A model generated the notes under the pieces. The model saw nothing but the letters and a program-made list of their open reading frames with translations. It made no database searches and was not told the origin of the DNA. The position numbers were made by a program, and so were the translations under genes. This document shows positions 1-8,900 of a stretch of 39,330 nucleotides of DNA, piece after piece. The first letter of the stretch is position 1, and the number at the start of each line of letters is the position of its first letter. This DNA is from Pseudomonadales bacterium (GTDB taxonomy: Bacteria; Pseudomonadota; Gammaproteobacteria; Pseudomonadales; Pseudohongiellaceae), in NCBI GenBank assembly GCA_022819645.1, contig JAJEGU010000039.1, positions 1 through 39,330 of the forward strand. The letters are read 5' to 3'.

Positions 1-582
1 CTGATTGCCTACCGGGGCGAGGATCCCGAAAGGACACTTCCCACCTGGAAGGGATCCACGGCCCAGCCGACCACGCCCTACACTGCCGACGAAGCGACAG
101 CGGACGAGAGCGAGTGGTCCGGCTGGACGCCGGTGCGCGAGATATTGCAGTGTCTGGAAAAAACCTACGGTGGCGTTTCCACGGACTCCGTCATCGGCGG
201 CGTCCCGGCAGTGGGCCAGTCCGGTGAAGTCGGAACCGGGAATCCCGGCGCGGCGATGGAACGCAACCGCTGGAATCCGCAAACCGCCCCGGGAGGATTC
301 GGGCCGGATGCCCTGACGGATTTCGCCGCCGGAAGCTGCGTTTCCCCGCGACTGCGATCCGAGGCGGCGGCCCGGGCCAGCGAAACCTGGCGCGGCGCGG
401 CCCACGTGGAGCGCTGGCTGCGGGTGGGGCAGACCTTCTCCGGCGGCGCCAACGACGCCACGGTGGTCACCCCCGCCGAGGCAAGTTTCCGCGCCGCCGC
501 CGGCCAGCCCGGCTGGCTCCCCGTGGCCGACGCGCTCCGGTGCATGGAGCAACAATCCCTGCGGGAGGCATTGTCACGATAG
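1..582 (+). CDS. 3' part of an unrecognised gene (5' end outside window)
   Basis: Frame 1 is open from the first base to the TAG ending at 582, giving at least 193 residues. There is no start with a convincing ribosome site, so the gene probably begins upstream of the window; a GTG at 133 is possible but the frame stays open before it. The visible part is rich in Ala, Gly, Thr and Pro, with a Trp-containing stretch (SEWSGWTPVREI) and two cysteines. I see no signal peptide, membrane segment or catalytic motif in this fragment. The family is not recognised. The assignment as coding rests on the long open frame in GC-rich DNA and on the repeat-bearing intergenic gap that follows the stop. Confidence 0.5.
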   Translation: MIAYRGEDPERTLPTWKGSTAQPTTPYTADEATADESEWSGWTPVREILQCLEKTYGGVSTDSVIGGVPAVGQSGEVGTGNPGAAMERNRWNPQTAPGGFGPDALTDFAAGSCVSPRLRSEAAARASETWRGAAHVERWLRVGQTFSGGANDATVVTPAEASFRAAAGQPGWLPVADALRCMEQQSLREALSR

Positions 583-595
583 GTCCGAGGCTCAG

Positions 596-706
596 CCCAC
601 TCCCCCCGTGTCATTCCGCGCGCAGTCGCGGAATCTCCCCGGGAGGCCACATCCCGTCATTCCGCGACTCCGCTTCGCTTCGCGCGGAATGACGGGGAGT
701 GGGTAG
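596..706. repeat. Dispersed hairpin repeat, copy 1 (84-bp core 610-693)
   Basis: The core starts GTCATTCCGCGCG and ends CGCGCGGAATGAC, so its ends are inverted repeats and the whole unit can fold. The same 84-bp core occurs at 9370-9453 and 36780-36863, with a 74-bp version at 36660-36733 and a degenerate one near 1540-1611. Here the inverted repeat continues outward through CCCACTCCCC/GGGGAGTGGG, which the other copies lack. It fills the gap between the first gene and the DUF1499 gene. Confidence 0.8.
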
Positions 707-739
707 CGGCAATCCACGGACCAGAGCGAGGCAGCCACG

Positions 740-1480
740 GTGACTCAACTCGAAACCGCAACAGGCAAACTTCCCCGATGGTCCATGGTTCTTGGCCTGC
801 TGGCGGTGGCGTTGCCGGTGCTGGGCGCCCTGGGCACCCGCTTCGGGCTGTGGTCTTTCGGCATCGGGCTGTTGCTTGTGCCGGCAAGCCTGATTCCGGC
901 AACCCTCGGCCTGATTTTTGGACTGCTTGGCGTATGGCGCCTGCGCAAAGCCGGGCAGGCGCCCGCCACGGCGGCGCTGGGGGCGGCCATCTCGCTGCTG
1001 GCGGGCGTTTATCTTGGCCTGGGCGTGCTGTCGGCCTTCAGTGTCCCGCCGATTCATAATGTCAGCACCGATATCGAGGACCCGCCGCAATTCACCGCCG
1101 CCTACGAACTTCGCGGCGAGGAGGAAAATCCCCTCGAATACGACAGCGAAGTCATCGGCCCCCTGCAGCGCGAAGGCTATCCCGAGCTCGGGCCGTTGGT
1201 TTTGCCGATCCCGGCCGAGCAGATGTACCAGCGCGTCCTGACGGCGCTGGGAGGCATGGGCCTGGAAATCGTGCGGGAAGACCCGGAGCGGGGGGAAGTC
1301 GAGGCCGTTGCCACCACCCGCTGGTTCGGCTTCAAGGATGACGTCGTGCTGCGCGTGCGGGAAACCGGCGACGGCGCCCGCCTCGATATTCGCTCGGTTT
1401 CCCGGGTGGGCGTGGTGGATCTCGGCGCCAATGCCGAGCGCATACTCGAAATCATCAGCCGGGTCGAAACCTCCTCCTGA
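740..1480 (+). CDS. DUF1499 family membrane protein
   Basis: The protein has 246 residues. Residues 14-37, 43-66 and about 80-98 are hydrophobic and look like three transmembrane helices. The C-terminal half matches the DUF1499 pattern: PPIHNVSTD near residue 107, the FGFKDDVVLRVR segment, and the closing DIRSVSRVG..DLGANAERI block. DUF1499 proteins have no established biochemical role; some members also carry N-terminal membrane helices, so this is a membrane-anchored version with its soluble domain on one face. GTG at 740 is chosen because GAGG lies about 9 bases upstream and no other in-frame start precedes the first helix. It stands alone between two repeat-bearing gaps. Confidence 0.8.
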   Translation: MTQLETATGKLPRWSMVLGLLAVALPVLGALGTRFGLWSFGIGLLLVPASLIPATLGLIFGLLGVWRLRKAGQAPATAALGAAISLLAGVYLGLGVLSAFSVPPIHNVSTDIEDPPQFTAAYELRGEEENPLEYDSEVIGPLQREGYPELGPLVLPIPAEQMYQRVLTALGGMGLEIVREDPERGEVEAVATTRWFGFKDDVVLRVRETGDGARLDIRSVSRVGVVDLGANAERILEIISRVETSS

Positions 1481-1500
1481 CCAAAAGCGCTCATTTGGCG

Positions 1501-1611
1501 CTAGGAGCCTGCGCCGATCTTCCTGCGCTTCCCCGCCCATCATCCCGCGCTTCTCGGCCAGGGGCCCCTCCGGGAGATTCTGCGACTGCGCTTCGCTTCG
1601 CGCAGAATGAC
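1501..1611. repeat. Degenerate repeat remnants
   Basis: 1501-1516 (CTAGGAGCCTGCGCCG) equals the terminal inverted repeat of the 167-bp element at 34382 and 37987. From about 1540 to 1611 lies a decayed 84-bp core; its right half (1574-1611, ending CGCGCAGAATGAC) is well kept and its left half is scrambled. Two repeat families therefore left remnants in the same gap. Confidence 0.6.
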
Positions 1612-1691
1612 GGATCGCGAGGCATTGACTCAGACCGGGAACTATTCAAGACTCATCGCAAACCTCCCGCCATGATTCCAGGGTGACCGCC

Positions 1692-3695
1692 ATGATGAGC
1701 TTGCCGCGCCGACTGTTGCCGCTTTTTCTGCTCCTGCTCCTGTCCGCGAAGGGATTCGCCGGTGTCGAACGAATCGAGATTGGCAGCCGCGAGACGCTGG
1801 AAAGTACCGGGCATGACTTCAGCTACGAAGTGATCGAGGGCGTGCTGCACCTCAGCCTCGACCCGGAGCATCCGGGCAACGCCATGATCACCGATATCGG
1901 CCATGCGCCGCTGGACAGCGGGGGAATGGTGGCGTATTCGGCGGATTTCCGGATTCTGAGGCCATCCGCCAACATCGCCAATGGCGGACTGCTTTACCAC
2001 GTCAACAACCGCGGCGGCTCCCGGGTCGCGCCGGAAATCTCCCTGGACCATCCCCTGAGCGGCCTCGGCTTTACCTATCTGGTGACCGGCTGGATCAATG
2101 AAATCACTCCGGCCGAGGGGAGAATCCGCCTGCATGCGCCGGTGGTGGGCTCGGCGGACAAGCCCATCACCGGCGAGGTGCGCTATGAAATCAGCGTCAA
2201 CAGCCCCGCCGATGAAGTCAATATCGCCGGCGGCGGGCATCTGGCCTATGCGCCCACGGAACAGGGCCTTGCCGAGGCAAGCCTGAACCAGCGGCAATAT
2301 CAGCAGGACCCGCGACTGCCCATTGAACGTTCCCGATTCGAACTGAAGGTGGAAGACGAGCCGCAAAGCAGCCAGCCCCTGATCAGCCTCCGCCTCGACG
2401 GCGGCTTCGAGCCGGGCATGATCTACGAGTTGATCTATGAGGCAAGGGACCCGGTGCTCGCCGGCGCGGGCATGGCGGCCATCCGCGATCTGGTTTCCCT
2501 GATCCGTTACGGCGGCGATGGCGAAGCCCGGCTTGGGGAACTGGACCTGCCGGAGATCGAGCACAGCGTCGCCTGGGGCAATTCCCAGAGCGGGCGGTTG
2601 CTGCGGCAGTTCATGTACGACGGGTTCAATGCCGATCTGGAGTCGCGCAAGGTTTTCGACGGCATCATTCCGGTGATCGCCGGCGGCGGCTACGGCATGT
2701 TCAACAATCGCTTCGCCATGCCCACCCGCACCAATGGCCAGCACTCCAACCATCTCTACCCCAACGACCTGTTCCCTTTCACCTACGGCGAAAGCACCGA
2801 CCCCTGGACCGGCCGCAATGACGCCATCCTGCGCCGGGCCCGGGCCAGCGGCACCGTGCCCATGGTGTTCCATATCCAGACTTCCAACGAATACTGGGTG
2901 CGCGCCGGTTCCCTGCCACACACCACGCCGGACGGCAGCGAAGACGCCTGGATCCCGCCCAATGTGCGCTTCTACACCATCGGCGGCTCCCAGCACGGTT
3001 CCGGCAATGGCGTTTCCCGCGCCGACCCGAATACCCAGCTTCCGCGCAATCCCAATATCTGGGCGCCCATTGCCGATTCCCTGTTGGTGGCCATGTACCG
3101 CTGGGTCGCCGACGGCGTCGAACCGCCGGAATCGCGCTATCCGCGCATCGCCGACGGCAGCCTGGCGCCGGCCCATGTGGACGGCCGCATCAACCGGGCG
3201 GTGTGGAATCCCCTGCGCGGGGTGAACCATCCCGGGGCGCTGTACCGCCCGGCCCACGCCGGCTATGGCCCGCGCTGGGAAAGCGGGCGAATCATCGACC
3301 GGCATCCGCGGCAGTCGGACCACTGGTACGGCGCCCTCGCCCCGGCGGTGGACGCGGACAACAACGATTTTGCCGGCAGCACGGTGCTGCCGCCTTTGGC
3401 GGCGGTTCCCCTGGCCACCTTCACCCCCTGGAACCTGCGCGCGCCGGCCAGCGGTGCCGAGCTTTCCCTGGCCCGGCTTGCGGGAGGCTATATTCCCTTT
3501 CCTGCCAATACCGCGGTCGCGGTGCGGTCCGGCGACCCGCGCAATTCCATCGCCGGCCTGTACGCCTCCTTCGAGGACTACCTGCGAAAATACGAAGCCG
3601 CCACCGACGCCCTCATCAGCGAAGGCTATCTGCTCCCCGGTTTCAAGCAAACCTACCTGGACGCCGCCCGGGCCAACGAGGCGGTTTTTGAGTGA
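1692..3695 (+). CDS. Secreted alpha/beta hydrolase domain protein (Abhydrolase_10-like)
   Basis: A protein of 667 residues. It opens with an Arg-Arg and Leu-rich segment ending KGFAG, a likely Sec signal peptide, so it acts in the periplasm or outside the cell. The body resembles the large alpha/beta hydrolase domain family that carries a GNSQSGR nucleophile elbow (near residue 300), as seen here in HSVAWGNSQSGRLLRQF. The elbow serine is the presumed nucleophile. A histidine in GGSQHGSGNG (near residue 440) is a candidate for the triad, by inference. The substrate is unknown; an ester is the default guess. ATG 1692 (or 1695) is preferred to the GTG at 1683 because it puts the basic residues directly before the hydrophobic stretch and follows CAGGGTGA. 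No co-directional partner is close, so it is probably transcribed alone. Confidence 0.75.
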   Translation: MMSLPRRLLPLFLLLLLSAKGFAGVERIEIGSRETLESTGHDFSYEVIEGVLHLSLDPEHPGNAMITDIGHAPLDSGGMVAYSADFRILRPSANIANGGLLYHVNNRGGSRVAPEISLDHPLSGLGFTYLVTGWINEITPAEGRIRLHAPVVGSADKPITGEVRYEISVNSPADEVNIAGGGHLAYAPTEQGLAEASLNQRQYQQDPRLPIERSRFELKVEDEPQSSQPLISLRLDGGFEPGMIYELIYEARDPVLAGAGMAAIRDLVSLIRYGGDGEARLGELDLPEIEHSVAWGNSQSGRLLRQFMYDGFNADLESRKVFDGIIPVIAGGGYGMFNNRFAMPTRTNGQHSNHLYPNDLFPFTYGESTDPWTGRNDAILRRARASGTVPMVFHIQTSNEYWVRAGSLPHTTPDGSEDAWIPPNVRFYTIGGSQHGSGNGVSRADPNTQLPRNPNIWAPIADSLLVAMYRWVADGVEPPESRYPRIADGSLAPAHVDGRINRAVWNPLRGVNHPGALYRPAHAGYGPRWESGRIIDRHPRQSDHWYGALAPAVDADNNDFAGSTVLPPLAAVPLATFTPWNLRAPASGAELSLARLAGGYIPFPANTAVAVRSGDPRNSIAGLYASFEDYLRKYEAATDALISEGYLLPGFKQTYLDAARANEAVFE

Positions 3696-3730
3696 TTGGG
3701 GAAAATTTCCAGGGAAGGGCAACGAAGCGA

Positions 3731-3769
3731 TTGCATTACAGCATCGGTAGCATTATGCTAGCGCGATGC
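3731..3769 (+). promoter_or_regulatory. Promoter and probable autoregulatory operator of vapBC
   Basis: TTGCAT (3731-3736) and TATGCT (3754-3759) are spaced by 17 bases, a plausible -35/-10 pair. The -10 box lies inside the palindrome TAGCATTATGCTA (3748-3760), and GCATCG (3741-3746) is repeated inverted at 3764-3769. VapB-type antitoxins usually bind palindromes over their own promoter, so this is the likely operator. The -10 box ends only 6 bases before the ATG at 3766 and no Shine-Dalgarno sequence is present, so the transcript may be leaderless. Confidence 0.5.
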
Positions 3770-3996
3770 AATCCATATTGATTCGCAATGTTTCACCGCA
3801 AACCATGCGTGCCCTCAAGCGCCTGGCGCAGAGCCATCATCGTTCGCTTCAGGGTGAGTTGAGCGTGATTCTGCAGCGGGCCGCCAGATTGGCGCCTCCC
3901 GATGATTCCGACGGAAAGCTCGATCTCGTCACGGTCAAGACGGGAGGCGCGACATCGTGGAGCAGGGAAGAAATCTATGACAGCGATGGACGCTGA
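3766..3996 (+). CDS. vapB: VapB/FitA-like antitoxin
   Basis: A 76-residue protein. The N-terminus (MQSILIRNVSPQTMRALKRLAQ) has the strand-helix-helix spacing of ribbon-helix-helix DNA-binding antitoxins of the FitA/VapB type: an alternating hydrophobic strand, then two helices. The acidic, less ordered tail (SWSREEIYDSDG) is where such antitoxins wrap around and block the toxin. It overlaps the downstream PIN toxin gene by 20 bases, the usual arrangement for coupled translation. ATG 3766 is the only sensible start and lies right after the promoter/operator palindrome. Expected role: neutralise the toxin and, with it, repress the operon. Confidence 0.8.
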   Translation: MQSILIRNVSPQTMRALKRLAQSHHRSLQGELSVILQRAARLAPPDDSDGKLDLVTVKTGGATSWSREEIYDSDGR

Positions 3997-4453
3997 GCGC
4001 GTAATGCTCGACACCAACATCCTGCTGTCCGCAACGGATGAATACCGGCGAGAACATCAGGCCGCGCGAGAGATCATCGAAACTTCGGGCGACAAGGGCT
4101 GCGGGCTCTGTGTCAGTGGCCAGATCCTGCGGGAGTACCTGGTAGTGGCGACCCGACCCATGAAATCGAATGGATTGGGCCTGACCACCGCTGACGCGAT
4201 CACCAATGCCCGCGCCTTCCTGCGCTATTCCCATTTGCACGAAGAGTCGGATGCGGCCACTGGAAAATTGATCGAGATGTGTAAAGTTCACGATTTGCGG
4301 GGCAAGCGTATCCATGATGCGAATATCGTCGCCACCATGTTGGCCCATGGCATCGGAACTCTCCTGACCCAAAACACCAGGGACTTTGCCTGCTTTACAG
4401 ACATTCGAGCGCTCACCCTGGAAGAAATGGGCTCGCTGGATAACTCCCATTGA
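3977..4453 (+). CDS. vapC: PIN-domain toxin (VapC-type ribonuclease)
   Basis: A 158-residue protein with the PIN layout: MLDTNILLSA near residue 10 gives the first catalytic Asp, an acidic middle helix follows, and HDANIVATM plus the QNTRDF segment near the C-terminus supply the other metal-binding acids. PIN toxins are Mg-dependent endoribonucleases that typically cleave tRNA or rRNA when free of antitoxin. The start at 3977 overlaps the antitoxin gene and gives the family's usual length; ATG at 3986 or 4004 is also in frame. All acidic motif residues are present, so unlike the pair at 24569-25243 this one looks functional. Confidence 0.85.
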   Translation: MTAMDAERVMLDTNILLSATDEYRREHQAAREIIETSGDKGCGLCVSGQILREYLVVATRPMKSNGLGLTTADAITNARAFLRYSHLHEESDAATGKLIEMCKVHDLRGKRIHDANIVATMLAHGIGTLLTQNTRDFACFTDIRALTLEEMGSLDNSH

Positions 4454-4588
4454 CCACGGGCGGGCCGTCTCTTCGGATAGTCAAATAAATCGAAGTTCGC
4501 GTAGCGCGCCAGCGTGCTTTACATAGGCCTCGGACGGCAGTAGCTTTGTAATTAGGGTCGAGGCGGCATTGGAGCAAGGACAAGATTT

Positions 4589-5905
4589 ATGGAGTCGAAG
4601 GACACCGGACGTGTCATGAAAATACTGGCGGTGGGAGATATTCATCTCGGGCGGCTGCCATCGCGGATTCCGGAAGATTTTCCCTGCCAGGCGCGGGAAC
4701 TGTCGCCCGAGGAGGCATGGCGGCGCACTGTTGATCTCGCCATTGGGGAACAGGTCGCCGCTGTATTGCTTGCCGGTGACGTGATCGAAAGCGAGAAAGA
4801 CTTTTTCGAGGGCTATCGCTCCCTCGGCGACGGGGTCAACCGTCTGGCGGAAGCGGGGGTCGAAATCATCGCCGTTGCCGGCAATCACGATGTGGAAGTT
4901 CTGCCCAGGCTGGCCCGGGCGCTTGCGGACCAGCCGGCTTTCACCCTGCTTGGGGAGGGAGGTGTCTGGCAGTCCCATACTCTCAAATCTTCGGGTGAAC
5001 AGGTCACGATCTGGGGCTGGTCCTTTCCCCGGAGGCAGGTAAGCAACAGCCCGCTGGCAGGCGCTACCCTGGAGCGAGGCGCGGGCCTGACCCTGGGTCT
5101 GCTGCATTGCGATCTCGACCAGCGCGGCAGCGCCTATGCCCCGGTGATGCGGCGCGAACTCGACGCCGCGGGGCTCGACGGCTGGTTGTTGGGCCATGTC
5201 CACTTACCGCATCAGCTTCGCCCCGATTCACTTTGCGGTTACCTCGGCTGCCTTTCGGGAATGGACCCGGGAGAGCACGGCGCCCGTGGGCCCTGGATGC
5301 TGACCGTGGCAGGCGGCCGCCTGGAGAACATGGAGCAGATACCCATCGCGCCGCTGCGCTGGGAAAGGCTGCAGGTTGATGTCGGCGAACTCGACGATAT
5401 CGGCAAGCTCGACGAGTTTCTACTGGAAAAAATCCAGCGGCATGATGCCTCGCTGTTTGCTTCCGATTCTGGCCCCGAGGCCGTGGGACTGCGGGTGCAA
5501 TTCACGGGGCAGACCCGTTTTGTCAGGGAAATACCCGACAGCGCACGGCAACTGGTGGAAACCGCGAACCACATCGGGGTCAGCGGCCGCCACTACTTCA
5601 TCGAACACTGCGAAGCCTTGGTGCGCCCCCGCACCGATCTCGCGGAACTCGCGGCCCGCAACGACCCGCTCGGCCTGCTGGCCGGCAAACTGCTGCTGCT
5701 CGACCGGCCGCAGGAAGACCCGGAAAGGCGGGCGTTGCTGAAAGCCGCCACTGCCATCTTCAGCTCCACCCTCAATGAATCCCGATGGCGGGACATCGAA
5801 TCCAACGGCGAAGAACTGCGTGAAACACAAGTCGTGGAAAGGCTGCGGCGCACCGGCACAGCCGCACTGCAAACGCTCTGGGCCCAACGGGAGCCCGCCG
5901 GGTGA
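4589..5905 (+). CDS. SbcD/YhaO-like DNA repair metallophosphoesterase
   Basis: A 438-residue protein with a calcineurin-like phosphoesterase domain: GDIHLG (D17, H19), AGDVIE, GNHD, LLHCDLD and GHVHLPH appear in the expected order, so the two-metal nuclease site looks complete. The C-terminal 200 residues form the capping and partner-binding part. The family (SbcD/Mre11, YhaO) works with an SMC-like ATPase to process DNA ends, and such a gene follows with a 4-base overlap. ATG 4589 has AAGGA about 9 bases upstream; ATG 4616 (MKILAVGDIHLG) is an alternative that keeps every motif. Gene order and the partner's membrane segments suggest the YhaO-YhaN branch rather than classical SbcCD. Confidence 0.85.
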   Translation: MESKDTGRVMKILAVGDIHLGRLPSRIPEDFPCQARELSPEEAWRRTVDLAIGEQVAAVLLAGDVIESEKDFFEGYRSLGDGVNRLAEAGVEIIAVAGNHDVEVLPRLARALADQPAFTLLGEGGVWQSHTLKSSGEQVTIWGWSFPRRQVSNSPLAGATLERGAGLTLGLLHCDLDQRGSAYAPVMRRELDAAGLDGWLLGHVHLPHQLRPDSLCGYLGCLSGMDPGEHGARGPWMLTVAGGRLENMEQIPIAPLRWERLQVDVGELDDIGKLDEFLLEKIQRHDASLFASDSGPEAVGLRVQFTGQTRFVREIPDSARQLVETANHIGVSGRHYFIEHCEALVRPRTDLAELAARNDPLGLLAGKLLLLDRPQEDPERRALLKAATAIFSSTLNESRWRDIESNGEELRETQVVERLRRTGTAALQTLWAQREPAG

Positions 5906-8900
5906 AACTCGAGCAACTGACCATCGAGCGCCTGCCGGGAATCGCCGTCGGTTTCACCCTGGATGCGCTTTCCGGCGACATCAACCTGGTCACCGGCCCC
6001 AATACCATCGGTAAATCGAGCCTCGTGCGCGCCATTCGATTCCTGCTGCGCCCGCCGGAAAAAGACGACCCGCCGGTTTCGCTGTCCGCCACATTCCGCG
6101 ATGGCGATGCAAGCTGGCGAGTGGAGCGAACCGGCAGCCGGATCCAGTGGCGCGGAAACGGTGAAATCGCAGAGCGCCCGCCGTTGCCGGATGGCGAGGA
6201 AGTAAGCCGCTACTGCCTGTCAATGGAAGACCTGATTGCAAGCAACCAGACCGACCAGCGACTTGCGGCGGAATTGCAGCGGGGGCTATCCGGCGGATTC
6301 GACCTGAACGAGCCACGCATCCAGCTTGGCGGGCGTCATGGCGCCAACGAAGGAAACGCGCTTGTGCAGGCAAAGCGAGACTTGCTGAAGGCCGAGCGGG
6401 ATTCGGCGCAACTCGATGAGCGAAGAGACCGACTTCCCGAGCTTGCAGCCCGGATTGCCGAAGCCGGGAAAGCCAAAGAACAATGCCAGCGTATAGCGCG
6501 CGCCCAAAACCTTCTTGCTGCCGTATCAGAGCGGAAAAACAAGCGCACCGCACTCGATGAGTATCCCCCGGGCATGGACAAGCTGGGCGGCGAGGAAAAA
6601 GCCAACCTTGACCGCTTCCGTAACCGCAGGAAAGGACTTGAGGAAAGACTGCGGGAAGCGCAACAGGAACGAGATCAGGCAGCGCAGCAAATCGAACAAC
6701 TCGGGTTCGAAGATTCCAGGCTCGAAGCCGCTGAAAAGGCCCGGGACATTGCCGAGCGCAAGCTGAAACAAGTCTCGCAATTACGGGAGACAATCAAGCA
6801 ACGCAAGATTGATGAGGCAAAAACGGAGGCTCGACTCGAATCCGCATCCCAGGCTCTCGGTGGAGCGGGCCCACCGCAACTGGATATGGACAAGCTGGCC
6901 GAAGCCGAGAGATTTGCCGCCGGTTTCATCGCTCTGCAAACAAGACGAGATGAGCTTGAAACCAGGAAAGGCATCGTCGGCGTTGCGCCCGACGAGCAAA
7001 AAATCAGGCAGCACGAAAAGGCCATTGATGCCTTGCGTGACTGGCTCAGTGGGTCGATTCCGTCGCGCCCGCCCCGCGCAAACCATTGGGTCCTGTTGAC
7101 TTCGCTGATTTGTGGCGTACTTGCCGGCGCTTCCCTGCTCTTTCTCAACCCTGCTATTGGCATGACCCTGTTCGGCGCAACGTTGCTCGGTATTGCCATT
7201 GCCACATGGCAACAGCGCCCGGCCGTCAGTACGGTCGGGGCCGAAGCCCGGGAGAAATTCGAAGCGCTCGAACTCCCGGCACCCTCCGCCTGGAGCGGCA
7301 GGGAGGTTCGGCAAAGACTCAGGGAACTCGAAGAAGTCGCCGGGCAACTGATCGCCCAGCGGAAGCGGGCCGAAGGTGTCCATGAACTCGAACAGAAACT
7401 CAAAACCACGCGGGAGGCGATTCAGGAAGAAGAGAAGAAACGCCAACAACTCGCCGAATCCATCGGCTTTGATCCCACCATGCCGCTCACTGCTCTCGAC
7501 CGCTTTATCCATCTGGTAAGGGAATGGGACCAGGTGGGAAAGGAACTTGCCGAAGTCAGGTGGGAAATTGTGCTTCACCAGCAAAAACGGGATGATGAGG
7601 CCGAGGCGCTGCGGGAGTCGCTCCAACCCTGGTGGTCGGAGCCGCAGTCGGACCTTGATGCGCTGGAAGGCGCCGCGGAGTTCTTCCAGTCGCGTCTGGC
7701 CAAGGCGCAAGCGGCGGCGGAGCGATTGCGGCTCGCTACCGCGGAAATCTCAAACCTCAAGGGGCAGATCAAGGTCTGCGACGAAGACATCGGCAAACTG
7801 TTCGAAGGGGTCGATCTCGAACCCGGCGATGATCAGGGCCTGCGTGAACGCCTGGAAGTTCTCGAACGTTGGCGGCAGACTCGCAAGAATCACAATGATC
7901 TTCTCGTTCAGGAAAAGCAATTCCGCAATGAATTGAAGGATTCACCCGAGCTATGCGAAATCGCCGAAGCCGGTAACGAAGTAAAACTCAAGGAATTGCT
8001 GGAAGAACAACGATCACTCGCAGACAAACTGGAAAACCTGCGTGACGAGCGGGCAAACATCGAAGCCGAAATCAAACGCGCCGAATCCGACAATTCCATC
8101 GCCAGGGCCCTCGAATCGGTAAGCAAGGCCGCAACGGCTCTCGTCGCCAAACGTGATGAGCTGCTTGACCAGCAGGCAACCAACCTGCTGCTCGATCAGG
8201 TTGAAGAAGCCCATACCGCCGAGCACCAGCCCGAAGTGCTACGCAATGCCGGAAAGCTGTTTCGCGAAGTCACCGCCCATGGTTTCGACATCGAACTTGC
8301 CGGCGACGGAGGCTTCCGGGCCCGCGACCTGACACAGAACGAAATGCGGAGCCTCGATGAACTTTCCACCGGCACCCGGATGCAACTCCTGCTCGCCGTG
8401 CGCACCGCCTGGGTGCAAACCCGGAGAATGCTGCCGCTTTTTCTCGATGAAGCCCTGACCACCAGTGACGAAGTCCGTACCGCCGAAATCGTCAAGTCCC
8501 TCAAGACCCTGGCGGAAAAGAGCGGTGTGCAGGTGATCTATTTTTCCGCCCGGCAAAGCGAAGCCAGCCTCTGGCGCAGAGCAGTCGGCGACGACTTGCA
8601 TGTGATCGACCTTGGGCGAATGCGTGGCCGCAAGGAGAGTAATGAACCAGTGGACTTCAACCTTCCCGAAATCCCCGCCGTACCCGCACCCGAAGGCTCG
8701 CCGGAGGAATACGCAAAACTGCTCGGCGTCCCCGCCATCGACCCGCACCGGGACGCCGGGGAAATCCACCTGTTCCACCTGCTGCGGGACGATCTCGACC
8801 TGCTGCACCGACTGTTGAGCGAGTATCGCATTGCCACGCTGGGGCAGGCGCAATCCCTGCTGGAACACGACGCCAGTGAAGAAGACTCCTGGCGCGGGCG

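Noticed and set aside
1653..3722. 689-residue open frame on the minus strand opposite the hydrolase gene
   Set aside because: It is the antisense of a well-supported gene, lacks any motif and has the Gly/His/Arg/Val-rich composition of GC-rich shadow frames.
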